DNA of 64,000 bases from Brachybacterium squillarum M-6-3 (GCF_000225825.1 NZ_AGBX01000001.1:434001-498000), one strand, 5' to 3'; shown: positions 42,605-51,486, counted from the stretch's first letter. Notes: generated by a model not told the origin, from the sequence alone. Made by a program: numbers and translations.

Positions 42605-43640
42605 TCACATCGGGCTCGGCTGGTCGAGCAGCGAGTTCACCCGGGCGACGAAGGCGTTCCAGCCGTCCAGGGCTCGGTGCGGCGAGCCCACACGTTCTGC
42701 ATGTCGTTGCCGAAGTAGGTGTGGAAGTCGCTGCCGGAGCCGGTGAACCAGGAGACCGGGTCGTGGACCAGGTAGTCGGTGGCCTCGGCGTAGTGGGACT
42801 GGGGCACCAGCTCGGCGTAGCCGGGGTCCTCGACGATGGGCGAGTAGGCGGGGATGTGCCCGGCGCCGGCCCACTCCAGGGAGTTCTTCAGCAGGTAGGC
42901 GACAAGCTGGTGCACGGTGCGGCGACGCTCGGGGTCGGGGTCCGTCTGGTGCGGCAGCACGAAGGAGTGGGAGTCGGCGTAGGCGGCGGGCGGGCCGAGG
43001 ACGCCGGGGATCACCTGCATGTCGAAGGGCACGCCCTCGTTCGTGTAGCTGCCGGTCTCCCAGACGCCGCCGAAGAAGGCGCCGGAGCCGCCGGTGGCGA
43101 ACTCGGAGATGGCGGTGCCGCCGTCGTGCTGGCCGTTGCCGACCTCCCCGTCGATGAGGGACAGGATGTACTCGATGGCCTCGATGGCCAGCTCCTCCTG
43201 GTACTGCATCGTGCCGCCCTCGGGCAGCTCGATGGTGCCGCCGAGCTGGGTGTAGTAGGTCTCGAACATGCACCACTGGTTCGAGCCGTCGCCGAGGTAG
43301 CCCCCGGACAGGCCGAAGCCGCTGGGGGCCTCGGAGCCGAGCGCGAGGAGTTGCTCGCGGAAGGCCTCGGGGGTGTCCACCGGCAGCAGCAGGCCCTCGG
43401 AGTCGAGCTGCCCGGCGGCCTCCGCGATGTCGGTGTTGTAGTACATGACGAAGGGGTGGGAGTCCAGGGCGATGTCCAGCAGCTGCCCGTCGACCTGCAT
43501 CTTCTCCCAGATCAGCTCGGGGAAGTCCTCCTTCACGACGCCGAACTCGGCGAGCAGGTCGAGGTCCCAGGGGTCCAGCAGGCCGCCGGGGGCGTAGCCG
43601 GGCACGCGGGCGGCGTGCATGACGGCCACGTCGGGGGCGC
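42605..43640 (-). pseudogene. Sugar ABC substrate-binding protein, N-terminus lost and C-terminus frameshifted
   Basis: About 340 residues of a CUT1 (family 1) binding protein are recognisable: [68 protein letters not shown], and the C-terminal [20 protein letters not shown]. The signal peptide, lipobox and first domain strands are absent, because the frame joins directly to an ABC-ATPase fragment at about 43630-43645. A second lesion (one base missing near 42680) puts the last 30 residues in another frame. The gene feeds the intact permease pair downstream. As written it cannot be exported, so the importer would lack its receptor. Confidence 0.85.
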
Positions 43641-44006
43641 GGGCGTGGGTCTCGTGCCAGCTGATCACGCCGCCGCGGCTGCGCTCGTCGCCGAGGAAGA
43701 TGTTCTCCGCCACCGAGAGATGGGGGATCAGCGCCAGCTCCTGGTGGATGATGACGATCCCCTGTTCCTCCGACTCGTTGACGGAGTGGAAGGAGACGGG
43801 GCGCCGCGGAAGCGGATCTCGCCCTCGTAGGTACCGACGGGCTCGACGCCCGAGAGCGCCTTCAGCAGGGTGGACTTCCCAGCGCCGTTCTCCCCGCAGG
43901 TTGCGTGGATCTCGCCCTCGCGGACGCTCAGGGAGACGTCGGACAGCGCCGTCACCCCGGGGTACTTCTTGGTGATCGACCGCATCTCGAGGATGTGATC
44001 GCTCAT
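43640..44006 (-). pseudogene. Sugar ABC transporter ATP-binding protein (MmsA/XylG/GguA type), 5' fragment
   Basis: From ATG 44006 the fragment reads [21 protein letters not shown] followed by Walker [15 protein letters not shown]. Here the first Gly of the usual [11 protein letters not shown] context is preceded by TC. A missing base near 43803 shifts the frame (GEIRFRG to [12 protein letters not shown]), after which the Q-loop region [23 protein letters not shown] and [13 protein letters not shown] follow. The remaining three quarters of this normally 500-residue double ATPase, and any permease gene after it, are missing. The frame runs into the CUT1 binding protein. It is preceded by a ChvE/XylF-like binding protein, the normal first gene of such CUT2 operons. 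Confidence 0.85.
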
Positions 44007-44073
44007 GCTGCCCTCCTTCGGGCGGGCCCTGGCGCAGCCACGGCGCGCCGGGCCCGGTTCTCGACACGGGGTC

Positions 44074-45117
44074 TCAGAGCTGGCCGGACTCGACCTGCTC
44101 CTCGGCGTAGTACCCGGAGTCGACGAGGATCTCCTCGTAGTTGGACTCGAGGACCATCTGCACCTCCAGCAGGTAGGAGGGGACCACCTTGACGCCGTTG
44201 TCGTAGGTCTCGGTGTCGTTGGCCTCGGGCTCGGAGCCGGTCAGGTAGGCCTCGGCGGCGACGATGGCCTGCTCGGCCAGGTCGCGGGTGTCCTTGAAGA
44301 TGGTCGAGGCCTGCACGCCGTCGGCGACGAGCTTGATGGAGGTGATCTCCGCGTCCTGCCCGGTGACGATCGGCAGGCCCTCCTCGATGGTGGGGCCGAG
44401 CCCGGCGTTCTGCAGGGCGTTGATGATGCCGCGCGAGAGCGGGTCCGCCGGGGCGAGCACGCCGTGCAGCTCCTCGCCGCCGTTGTAGTGCGTGGTCAGC
44501 AGGTTCTCCATGCGGGTCTGCGCGGTCTCCTGCTCCCAGCGCTGGGTGGCGGCCTGCTCGATGCCGGTCTGCCCGGCGGGGACGACCAGGGTGCCCCCGT
44601 CCATGTAGGGCTGCAGGGTGTCCACGGCGCCCTGCCAGAACAGGTGGACGTTGTTGTCGTCGAGCGAGCCGACGAACAGCTCGATGTTCAGCGGGCCCTC
44701 GGGGGCGTCGCCCGCGGGCTCGAAGGACTCGTCCAGCAGGCCCAGCCCGAACAGCAGGTAGTTGGCCTGGTTCACGCCCACCTCGTAGTTGTCGAAGGTG
44801 ACGTAGAAGTCGACGTTCTCGCTGTCGGTGAGCAGCCGGTCGTAGGCGATGACGGGGATACCCGCGGAGGCGGCCGCGTCGAGCTGGGCGGAGAGCGAGG
44901 CGCCGTCGATCGAGGCGATCAGCAGGGCGGCGACGCCCGAGGTGATCATCTGGTCGATCTGCTGCTGGGTGGGCATGGCGCCGCCGACGGTGAGGTCGCT
45001 GGGGTCCGCGTCGGGATCGGGCCCGCCGGATCCGGCGCCCTCGCCGCCGCAGGCCGCCAGGCCCAGGGCCGCGCCCGCGGCGGTCGCTCCGAGCAGGAAG
45101 CTTCTCCGGTTGTGCAT
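44074..45117 (-). CDS. chvE: ChvE/XylF-type sugar-binding lipoprotein with an internal deletion
   Basis: A 347-residue CUT2 binding protein. [23 protein letters not shown] contains a Tat-like RR start and lipobox LAAC with Cys23. [69 protein letters not shown] and [10 protein letters not shown] align well with Agrobacterium ChvE. Between VGGAMPT (to residue 50) and QQQIDQM (from 51), about 36 residues normally present are missing, including the conserved ARW-type Trp of the sugar site; the frame stays open. It should bind arabinose, xylose, glucose or galactose, but the deletion probably ruins binding. AAGGAGGAG lies seven bases before ATG 45117. Downstream ATPase remnants show the importer is incomplete. 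Confidence 0.85.
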   Translation of the reverse strand: MHNRRSFLLGATAAGAALGLAACGGEGAGSGGPDPDADPSDLTVGGAMPTQQQIDQMITSGVAALLIASIDGASLSAQLDAAASAGIPVIAYDRLLTDSENVDFYVTFDNYEVGVNQANYLLFGLGLLDESFEPAGDAPEGPLNIELFVGSLDDNNVHLFWQGAVDTLQPYMDGGTLVVPAGQTGIEQAATQRWEQETAQTRMENLLTTHYNGGEELHGVLAPADPLSRGIINALQNAGLGPTIEEGLPIVTGQDAEITSIKLVADGVQASTIFKDTRDLAEQAIVAAEAYLTGSEPEANDTETYDNGVKVVPSYLLEVQMVLESNYEEILVDSGYYAEEQVESGQL

Positions 45118-45231
45118 GGGTCTCCTCCTTGAGACGTCGTCCGACGGCACATCCGGGCCGTCGAGATCTCCCGCGAGTCACCGGTGGTCGACGGCACCCT
45201 CGCCGTCCGTCCACGCCTGCACTCGCGAGAG

Positions 45232-45251
45232 GGACCGCAGCGATGCGGTCC
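45232..45251 (-). other. Leader hairpin of the ChvE-type operon
   Basis: A perfect 8-bp stem (45232-45239 and 45244-45251) closed by GCGA/TCGC lies in the presumed leader between operator 45288-45301 and the ATG at 45117. It could affect mRNA stability; its role is unknown. Confidence 0.5.
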
Positions 45252-45287
45252 GCGCTCCGCTCCGCCGATGGCGCAGAGCTGGTCGGA

Positions 45288-45301
45288 TGCTAACGTTCAC
45301 A
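45288..45301. promoter_or_regulatory. LacI-type operator, site 1 of 3
   Basis: TGCTAACGTTCACA matches the dyad TGTNAACGTTNACA with one mismatch. It lies in the 315-base gap between the leftward ChvE-type operon and the rightward LacI gene, so it could control both. Apart from this and the leader hairpin, I see nothing else in 45118-45432. Confidence 0.7.
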
Positions 45302-45432
45302 CTCTCCGGCGTGTCACGCAGGTCCCGGACACCGCGGGTCACGATGCCGCAAAGTGGCGGCGGACCGGGACGCAGTCGACATACTCGTCCCGCAGCTCGT
45401 CCCGCGACCCCGCCCCTCCCGAGAGGAACCCC

Positions 45433-46443
45433 GTGAGCGCACCCTCCCGCCGCCCCTCGATGGCGGATGTCGCCCGCCGCGCCGGGGTCTCCATCCAGAC
45501 CGTCTCCCGGGTGCTGAACGAGCCGGAGCTGGTGCGCGAGAGCACCCGCGAGGCCGTGACCGCCGCGATCGCGGACCTGGGCTATATGCGCAACCGCGCC
45601 GCCCGCGCCCTGAAGACCACCCGCTCCTCGCTGATCGGGGTGCTCACCGACGGCACCGGCCTGTTCGGCCCCAGCGAGACCACCACCGCCATCGAGGCGG
45701 CGGCCCGGGAGGCCGGCTACGCGGTGCTGCTGACCACCGCCCGCCCGGGGGACGAGGGCCGCGCCGTGGGCGCCGAGCTGCACGGCTCCGGCGCCGACGG
45801 GATCGTCGTGATCGCGGGGCACGACGCGATGCTGCCCGCGGTCGAGGCCGTCGCCCGCACCACCCCCGTGCTCGCCGTGACCGCCGAACCCTCGGACCTG
45901 CCCGGGGTGCGCACGGTCGGCGTGGACCAGCGGGCGGGCGCCCGACAGGTGGTCGAGCATCTGCGGGAACGCGGCCGGGGACGGATCGCGCATCTGGCGG
46001 GCCCCGAGGACTGGGCCGATGCCCGCGCCCGGCGCGACGGGGTGCTCGAGGCCCTGGAGGCCACGGGCATCGACGGCGAGGTGCTGGCCGGGGGCGACTG
46101 GACCCCCGCCTCCGGCGCGGCCATGACCGAGCGGCTGCTCGCGGCCGGGCGGCCCGACGCGATCTTCGCGGCCAACGACCTGATGGCGATGGGCGTGCTG
46201 CACACCCTGGCCCGCCACGGCCTGCGGGTGCCCGAGGACGTCGCGGTGGTCGGCTTCGACGACGTGATCGGCGCCGGGTACCTGCGTCCGGGCCTGACCA
46301 CCGTCGCCCAGCCCTTCTCGGGTCTCGGGCACGAGGCGCTCACGCAGCTGGTGGCCGCCGTCGAGGGCGGCGCGCCTGCGGAGGTGTCGCAGGCCCTCGC
46401 CCCGACCCTGGTGGTGCGCGGCTCCACCGACCCCGCCGCCTGA
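45433..46443 (+). CDS. LacI family transcriptional regulator, probable arabinose regulon repressor
   Basis: A 336-residue repressor. The head is MADVARRAGVSIQTVSRVLNEPELVRESTREAV and the hinge NRAARALKTTRSSLIGV. The effector domain contains [51 protein letters not shown], cut as the family's C-terminal signature. The GTG start at 45433 has GAGAGGA before it. It lies between the pentose-type binding protein and araB; three copies of TGTNAACGTTNACA (before its own gene, araB and araA) suggest it is the local arabinose repressor, a LacI-type analogue of AraR. It ends 106 bases before araB. Confidence 0.92.
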   Translation: MSAPSRRPSMADVARRAGVSIQTVSRVLNEPELVRESTREAVTAAIADLGYMRNRAARALKTTRSSLIGVLTDGTGLFGPSETTTAIEAAAREAGYAVLLTTARPGDEGRAVGAELHGSGADGIVVIAGHDAMLPAVEAVARTTPVLAVTAEPSDLPGVRTVGVDQRAGARQVVEHLRERGRGRIAHLAGPEDWADARARRDGVLEALEATGIDGEVLAGGDWTPASGAAMTERLLAAGRPDAIFAANDLMAMGVLHTLARHGLRVPEDVAVVGFDDVIGAGYLRPGLTTVAQPFSGLGHEALTQLVAAVEGGAPAEVSQALAPTLVVRGSTDPAA

Positions 46444-46505
46444 GCCGCGCAGCACCCGCCGCGGCGCGCTGGCCAGCACCGTCGCCCGGAGAGCACGGAT
46501 GTCCG

Positions 46506-46543
46506 ATGTGAACGTTGACATGCTTCGACGGGGCTGGTTGTCT
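46506..46543 (+). promoter_or_regulatory. araB promoter with LacI operator, site 2 of 3
   Basis: TGTGAACGTTGACA at 46507-46520 is the operator dyad. Its last six bases are also a perfect -35, TTGACA (46515-46520). A -10-like TTGTCT (46538-46543) follows after 17 bases. The araB ATG lies six bases further on and no ribosome-binding site is visible, so the transcript is probably leaderless. Operator over -35 explains repression. Confidence 0.65.
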
Positions 46544-46549
46544 GAGCCC

Positions 46550-48175
46550 ATGACGCACGACGACGTGTCCCCCGCCGACCCCGCCGCGACCATCCGCGAG
46601 GGCCGCGCCCACCTCGGTATCGAGCTCGGCTCCACCCGCATCAAGGCCGCCCTGGTCGACGACGCCGGGACCGTGCTGGCCATCGGCTCCCACGCTTGGG
46701 AGTCGTCCCTGAGCGACGGCGCCTGGACCTATCCCCTGCAGGACGCGCTGGACGGCGTGGCCGCCTGCTACGCGCAGCTCGCCGCCGCGGTCCGCGAGCG
46801 GCACGGGGAGGAGCTCACCGAACTGGGATCCCTCGGCATCTCCGCGATGATGCACGGCTACCTCGCCCTGGACGCGGACGGCGAGCAGATCGCGCCCTTC
46901 CGCACCTGGCGCAACACCTTCACCGCGGACGCCTCCGCCCTGCTCAGCGAGACCCTCGCCCTGAACATCCCCCTGCGCTGGTCGATCTCCCACCTGCTGC
47001 ACGCCGTGATGGGCGGCGAGGAGCACGTGGCGCGGATCGCCGCGATCACCACCCTGTCCGGATGGGTGCACGAGAAGCTCACCGGGCGCCGCGTGCTGGG
47101 CGTCGGCGACGCCTCCGGCATGTTCCCCATCGCCGCCTCCGGGGACGCCTTCGACGCCGTGCTGCTGGAGCGCACCGCCGCCATGGACGCCCTGGCCGAG
47201 GTGCCCTGGTCGCTCGCCGGGATCCTGCCCGAGGTGCTGGTCGCCGGGCGGGACGCCGGCACCCTCAGCGAGGACGGCGCCCGCCTGCTCGACCCCTCCG
47301 GCACCCTGCGGTCCGGCGCGATCACCGCCCCGCCCGAGGGCGACGCCGGCACCGGCATGGTCGCCACCGCCGCCGTCGAGCCCCGCACCGGCAACGTCAG
47401 CGCCGGCACCAGCGCCTTCGCGATGGTCGTGCTCGAGGGCGCCCTCTCCGGCCCCCGCGAGGAGATCGACATGGTCACCACCCCGGCCGGGGACCCGGTG
47501 GCGATGATCCACACCAACAACTGCACCGGCGACCTCGACGCCTGGCTGCGGGTGATCGGCGCCGCCGCGAGCCTGCTCGGCGCCGAGGTCGACACCGAGG
47601 AGCTCTACTCCCGGCTGTTCCGCGCCGGGGCCGAGGGCGCGGCCGACGCCGGCGGGGTGCTCAGCTACAACTACATCTCCGGGGAGCACCAGACGCAGGT
47701 GCCCTCCGGCCGCCCGCTGCTGGTGCGCGGCCAGGACGCCGACTTCACCCTGAACAACTTCATGCGCGCCCAGCTGCACGGCGCCTTCGGGGCGCTCGCG
47801 GTCGGCATGGAGGCCCTGCGCAAGGACGAGGGCGTGCGCCTGGACGTGATGTACGCCCATGGCGGCATCTTCCGCACCGCCGGCGTCGCGCAGCAGGTGC
47901 TGGCCGACGCCCTGGAGACCCCCGTCGCCCTCGGCGAGTCCGCCGGGGAGGGCGGCGCCTGGGGCATGGCCCTGCTCGCCGGCTACACCGCCGCCCACGC
48001 CCGCGGCGAGGAGCCCGGCACCCTCTCCGCGCACCTGGCCTCCCGCATCTTCGCGGATCAGGAGCTGACCACCCTGCGCCCGGACCCCGAGGGCGTCGCC
48101 GGCTTCGCCCGCTGGCTGGAGGCCTACCGCGACGGCCTGCCCGTCGAGCGTCTGGCCGGCGAGCGCCTGGCCTGA
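46550..48175 (+). CDS. araB: FGGY-family carbohydrate kinase, probable ribulokinase
   Basis: A 541-residue sugar kinase of two actin-like domains. The phosphate-1 loop is HLGIELGSTRIKAALVDDAG. The sugar-binding region is GISAMMHGYLALDADG with FRTWRNTF. Phosphate-2 is GTGMVATAAVEPRTGNVSAGTSAF and the adenosine-side motif is MYAHGGIFRTAGVAQQVLADAL. The sequence is of the divergent FGGY type found with actinobacterial araD and araA, not of E. coli AraB length. It should phosphorylate L-ribulose to L-ribulose-5-phosphate. araD follows after 110 bases. The ATG at 46550 is chosen because the upstream part of the open frame overlaps the operator. Confidence 0.87.
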   Translation: MTHDDVSPADPAATIREGRAHLGIELGSTRIKAALVDDAGTVLAIGSHAWESSLSDGAWTYPLQDALDGVAACYAQLAAAVRERHGEELTELGSLGISAMMHGYLALDADGEQIAPFRTWRNTFTADASALLSETLALNIPLRWSISHLLHAVMGGEEHVARIAAITTLSGWVHEKLTGRRVLGVGDASGMFPIAASGDAFDAVLLERTAAMDALAEVPWSLAGILPEVLVAGRDAGTLSEDGARLLDPSGTLRSGAITAPPEGDAGTGMVATAAVEPRTGNVSAGTSAFAMVVLEGALSGPREEIDMVTTPAGDPVAMIHTNNCTGDLDAWLRVIGAAASLLGAEVDTEELYSRLFRAGAEGAADAGGVLSYNYISGEHQTQVPSGRPLLVRGQDADFTLNNFMRAQLHGAFGALAVGMEALRKDEGVRLDVMYAHGGIFRTAGVAQQVLADALETPVALGESAGEGGAWGMALLAGYTAAHARGEEPGTLSAHLASRIFADQELTTLRPDPEGVAGFARWLEAYRDGLPVERLAGERLA

Positions 48176-48285
48176 CCCGGCGCACCCGACCGCATCACGG
48201 GGCGGCCCCTCGCCGGATCCGCCCTTCGCACCTGCATGACCCCGCCCGGCACGCCCCTGTGCCCCGTCCTGCCCCAGGAGACGCG

Positions 48286-49019
48286 ATGCCCCTCGTCCTC
48301 ACCGAGCTGCCCGAGACCGTCCAGGAGGCGGTGGCGGCCACCCGCGAGCGCGTGGCCGCGCTCCACGCCGAGCTGCCCCGCAACGGCCTGGTGGTCTGGA
48401 CCGCCGGCAACGTCTCCGAGCGGGTGCCGGGCACCGAGGCGGCCGGCGTGCCCGGGCTGCTGGTCATCAAGCCCTCCGGCGTCTCCTACGACGAGCTGAG
48501 CCCCGAGGCGATGGTGGTGTGCACCCTGGACGGCGCGAAGATCGCCGACGGCACCCCCGAGCGCCTGACCCCCTCCTCGGACACCGCGGCCCACGCCTAC
48601 GTCTACGCGCACCTGCCCGAGGTGGGCGGGGTGGTCCACACGCACTCCACCTACGCGACCGCCTGGGCGCGCGCGGCGAGGAGATCCCCTGTGTGCTGAC
48701 GATGATGGGCGACGAGTTCGGCGGCCCGATCCCCGTCGGCCCCTTCGCGGTGATCGGCGACGACTCCATCGGCCGCGGCATCGTCGAGACCCTGCGGGAC
48801 TCCCGCTCCCGGGCGGTGCTGATGCAGAACCACGGCCCCTTCACCATCGGCTCCGACGCGAAGGACGCCGTGAAGGCCGCCGTCATGTGCGAGGAGGTGG
48901 CCCGCACGGTCCACATCTCGCGCCAGCTCGGCGAGCCGCTGCCCATCCCCCAGGAGCTGATCGACTCGCTCTTCGCGCGCTACCAGAACGTCTACGGCCA
49001 GCACGCCGAGCAGGGTTGA
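48286..49019 (+). pseudogene. araD: L-ribulose-5-phosphate 4-epimerase, frameshifted
   Basis: The first 129 residues (LPETVQEAVAATRERVAALH, VVWTAGNVSERV, VIKPSGVSYDELSPEAMV, SDTAAHAYVYAHLPEVGGVVHTHSTYATAW) are in one frame and the rest (RGEEIPCVLTMMGDEFGGPIP, AVLMQNHGPFTIG, CEEVARTVHISRQLG) in another. Restoring one C in the GC-alternating run at 48666-48678 joins them into a normal 244-residue class-II aldolase-fold epimerase. Zinc ligands are visible as His in HTHST and His in QNHGPF. Its loss would block L-arabinose catabolism after araA and araB unless another copy exists. The ATG at 48286 has AGGAG eight bases upstream. Confidence 0.88.
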
Positions 49020-49045
49020 CACTGCACAGACCTGAACGGGCCGGT

Positions 49046-49104
49046 GCAGGTCTCAGCAGGTCACGGGCAGGTCACAGCCCGTCCGGGCACGCGAAGCAGG
49101 TCAC
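49046..49104 (+). repeat. Direct repeats GCAGGTCAC upstream of the BCCT transporter
   Basis: GCAGGTCAC occurs at 49056-49064, 49067-49075 and 49096-49104, with the variant GCAGGTCTC at 49046-49054. The first three copies are 10 and 11 bases apart, near one helical turn. They could be binding sites for a regulator of the transporter gene. The inverted AGACCTG (49028-49034) pairs with the first copy and may act as an araD terminator. The rest of 49020-49344 shows nothing more. Confidence 0.55.
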
Positions 49105-49344
49105 GTCGACGGGTCCCGTCGCCAGGCACGGCAGGGGGACCGAGATCACGCTGCACGCACCCTCGATCCCGGCTACCACGCCTCCCTGTGAGAACATGGG
49201 GCGCATCGCCCGTAGATCAGCGTGCCTCCGCACCACCCCGGCACGGCCCTGCGAGCGCCTTCCCCTCGAGCTCGTCCCGGTGGTGGAGCGCGTCGCGGCC
49301 GCAGCCCGCGGAGTCGCGCACCGACCGCGAGAGGATGGACCGCG

Positions 49345-51231
49345 ATGAGCAGTACCGAGAGTCAGGGCTCGGGCACCATGCCCGAGGACTCCACGCGCCA
49401 CGACCCGACCGAATGGCCGGAAGACCTCCCCGAGAGCGTCCACCTGCCCAAGCATGTGCAGATCGCCGACGAGGACGACGACGAGCAGATCACCGAGAAG
49501 CTGCGCCGCCAGGGCGCCCGCATCTCCAAGGGCACGATCGCCCCGGCCGTGTTCTTCCCGGCCCTCATCATCATCCTGGGCGTGGCCGTGCTGGCCGTCC
49601 TGTTCCCCACCTCCTCCGGCGAGGTGCTCAGCGGCACCCAGAACTGGATCGTGGCGAACCTGGGCTGGTTCTACATGCTCGCGATCTTCATCTTCGTGAT
49701 CTTCGCGATCGTGCTGGCCATCTCCCCCTCCGGCCGCATTCGCCTGGGCCGTGACGACGACGAGCCCGAGTTCGGCCTGCTGTCCTGGTTCGCGATGCTC
49801 TTCGCGGCCGGCATGGGCATCGGCCTGGTCTTCTACGGCGTGGCCGAGCCGCTCGGCTTCACCACCACCAACGTCAAGCCCGGCTGGGAGGGCGAGGGCG
49901 TCGAGCTCTCCGGCCTCGCCATGGCGCAGACCTTCATGCACTGGGGCGTACACCCCTGGGCCGCCTACGCCGTGATCGGCCTGGGCCTGGCCTACGCGAT
50001 CCACCGTCGCGGCCGCCCCGTCTCCATTCGCTGGGCGCTCGAGCCGATCTTCGGCGAGCGCGTCAAGGGCTGGGTCGGCGACGTCATCGACGTCCTCGCG
50101 ATCGTCGGCACCGTGTTCGGCATCGCCACCTCGCTGGGCCTGGGCGTTCAGCAGATCGCCGCCGGCCTGAGCGCCATCGGCCTGGTCGGCGAGGCCACGA
50201 ACACCTTCCTGATCATCCTGATCGTCGTCATCACCTTCCTGGCCACCCTCTCCGTGGTCTCGGGCGTCGGCGTGGGCATCAAGTGGCTCTCCAACGCCAA
50301 CCTGTCCCTGGCCGGCATCCTGATGATCGTGGCGCTGGTCTTCGGTCCCACCGTGTTCCTGGCCCAGAACTTCATCGAGTCGCTCGGCATCTACCTGGCG
50401 AACTTCTTCAACATGACCCTGGACATCGGCGCCTACTCGCGCGACGAGGCCTCGCAGTCCTGGTTCTCCGGCAACACCCTGTTCTACTGGGGCTGGTGGA
50501 TCGCCTGGTCCCCCTTCGTGGGCGTCTTCATCGCCCGCATCTCGCGCGGCCGCACCGTGCGCCAGTTCATCACCGGCGTGCTGCTGGTGCCTTCGCTGGT
50601 GGGCATGATCTGGTTCTCCATCTGGGGCGGCAACGGACTGTTCCGCCAGTGGTTCGGCGCGGGCGACCTCGGCGAGATCACCGCCGAGGAGTCGATGTTC
50701 CGCATCTTCGAGGACTTCCCGGCCACCGGGCTGCTCTCGATCCTGGGCATCGTGCTGGTGACGATCTTCTTCATCACCTCCTCGGACTCCGGCTCGCTGG
50801 TGGTGGACATGCTCGCCTCCGGCGGCCACCCGAACCCGCCGATCTGGTCCCGCGTGCTGTGGGCGCTGCTCGAGGGCTTCCTCGCCATCGCGCTGCTGCT
50901 CTCGGGCGGGCTGACCTCGCTGCAGGCCGGCTCGCTGGTCACCGCGCTGCCGTTCTCGATCATCCTGCTGATGATGTGCGTGGCGCTGATGAAGGCCCTG
51001 GCCCTCGATCACGCGGTGCTGAGCCAGCACGAGCGCATCGAGCGCATCGAACAGGTCACCGAGTACATCACCGGGGAGTTCAGCTCCGGCCTGGCGGACA
51101 ACGAGCACCTCGAGCACTACGTGGACGAGCGCATCGACTACCGCCTGAACCGCACCCGCGGCGCCTTCGACCCGAAGGGCAAGCCGGCCAAGCCCGGCCG
51201 TCGCCTGGGCTCGGCGAACCCGCCGCAGTGA
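49345..51231 (+). CDS. BCCT family betaine/choline/carnitine transporter
   Basis: A 628-residue Na+-coupled transporter of quaternary ammonium compounds, used in osmoprotection. A long acidic N-terminus (about 65 residues) and a charged, basic C-terminal tail (about 90 residues with ERIERIEQVTEY) flank 12 helices, as in osmosensing BetP-type proteins. Core motifs are AAGMGIGLVFYGVAEPL (Gly-rich helix 3) and the Trp-rich signature YWGWWIAWSPFVGVFIARISRGRTVRQF. FITSSDSGSLVVDMLASGG marks helix 10. It is intact and splits araBD from araA, which is unusual for an arabinose locus. The ATG at 49345 is preceded by weak GAGGA further upstream. Confidence 0.94.
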   Translation: MSSTESQGSGTMPEDSTRHDPTEWPEDLPESVHLPKHVQIADEDDDEQITEKLRRQGARISKGTIAPAVFFPALIIILGVAVLAVLFPTSSGEVLSGTQNWIVANLGWFYMLAIFIFVIFAIVLAISPSGRIRLGRDDDEPEFGLLSWFAMLFAAGMGIGLVFYGVAEPLGFTTTNVKPGWEGEGVELSGLAMAQTFMHWGVHPWAAYAVIGLGLAYAIHRRGRPVSIRWALEPIFGERVKGWVGDVIDVLAIVGTVFGIATSLGLGVQQIAAGLSAIGLVGEATNTFLIILIVVITFLATLSVVSGVGVGIKWLSNANLSLAGILMIVALVFGPTVFLAQNFIESLGIYLANFFNMTLDIGAYSRDEASQSWFSGNTLFYWGWWIAWSPFVGVFIARISRGRTVRQFITGVLLVPSLVGMIWFSIWGGNGLFRQWFGAGDLGEITAEESMFRIFEDFPATGLLSILGIVLVTIFFITSSDSGSLVVDMLASGGHPNPPIWSRVLWALLEGFLAIALLLSGGLTSLQAGSLVTALPFSIILLMMCVALMKALALDHAVLSQHERIERIEQVTEYITGEFSSGLADNEHLEHYVDERIDYRLNRTRGAFDPKGKPAKPGRRLGSANPPQ

Positions 51232-51270
51232 TCCTGCCGCCGGTCCCGCCCCGAGCGTGACCGGCGGTGA

Positions 51271-51340
51271 CGGAAAAAGGGACGCCGGTGTGCACCCACC
51301 CCCTCCTGGGGGTCGGCTGCACACCGGTGTCCCTTTTTCG
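51271..51340 (+). terminator. Long A/T-flanked hairpin terminator
   Basis: A stem of about 26 paired bases (arms 51271-51303 and 51308-51340, 4-base loop, few mismatches) begins with AAAAA and ends with TTTTT. This is a classical intrinsic terminator, symmetrical enough to work in both directions, 39 bases after the BCCT stop. Confidence 0.88.
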
Positions 51341-51393
51341 GTGCCCGCCCGCGCAGCGGCGGGACCGGGGCTCGGGGAGGGGTGGGGCCTCCC

Positions 51394-51423
51394 TTGACAC
51401 CTCGCGATGTTAACGTTCACACT
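51394..51423 (+). promoter_or_regulatory. araA promoter with LacI operator, site 3 of 3
   Basis: A perfect -35 TTGACA (51394-51399) is followed by TGTTAACGTTCACA (51408-51421), a match to TGTNAACGTTNACA that covers the spacer and the likely -10 region. No clean -10 can be named. araA starts 65 bases further on. Confidence 0.7.
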
Positions 51424-51486
51424 GAGGGGGTCAGACGGCGCCGTCGCCCCGCGGCCGCTGCCGCCCCCTCTCCGGAAAGAGTCACC

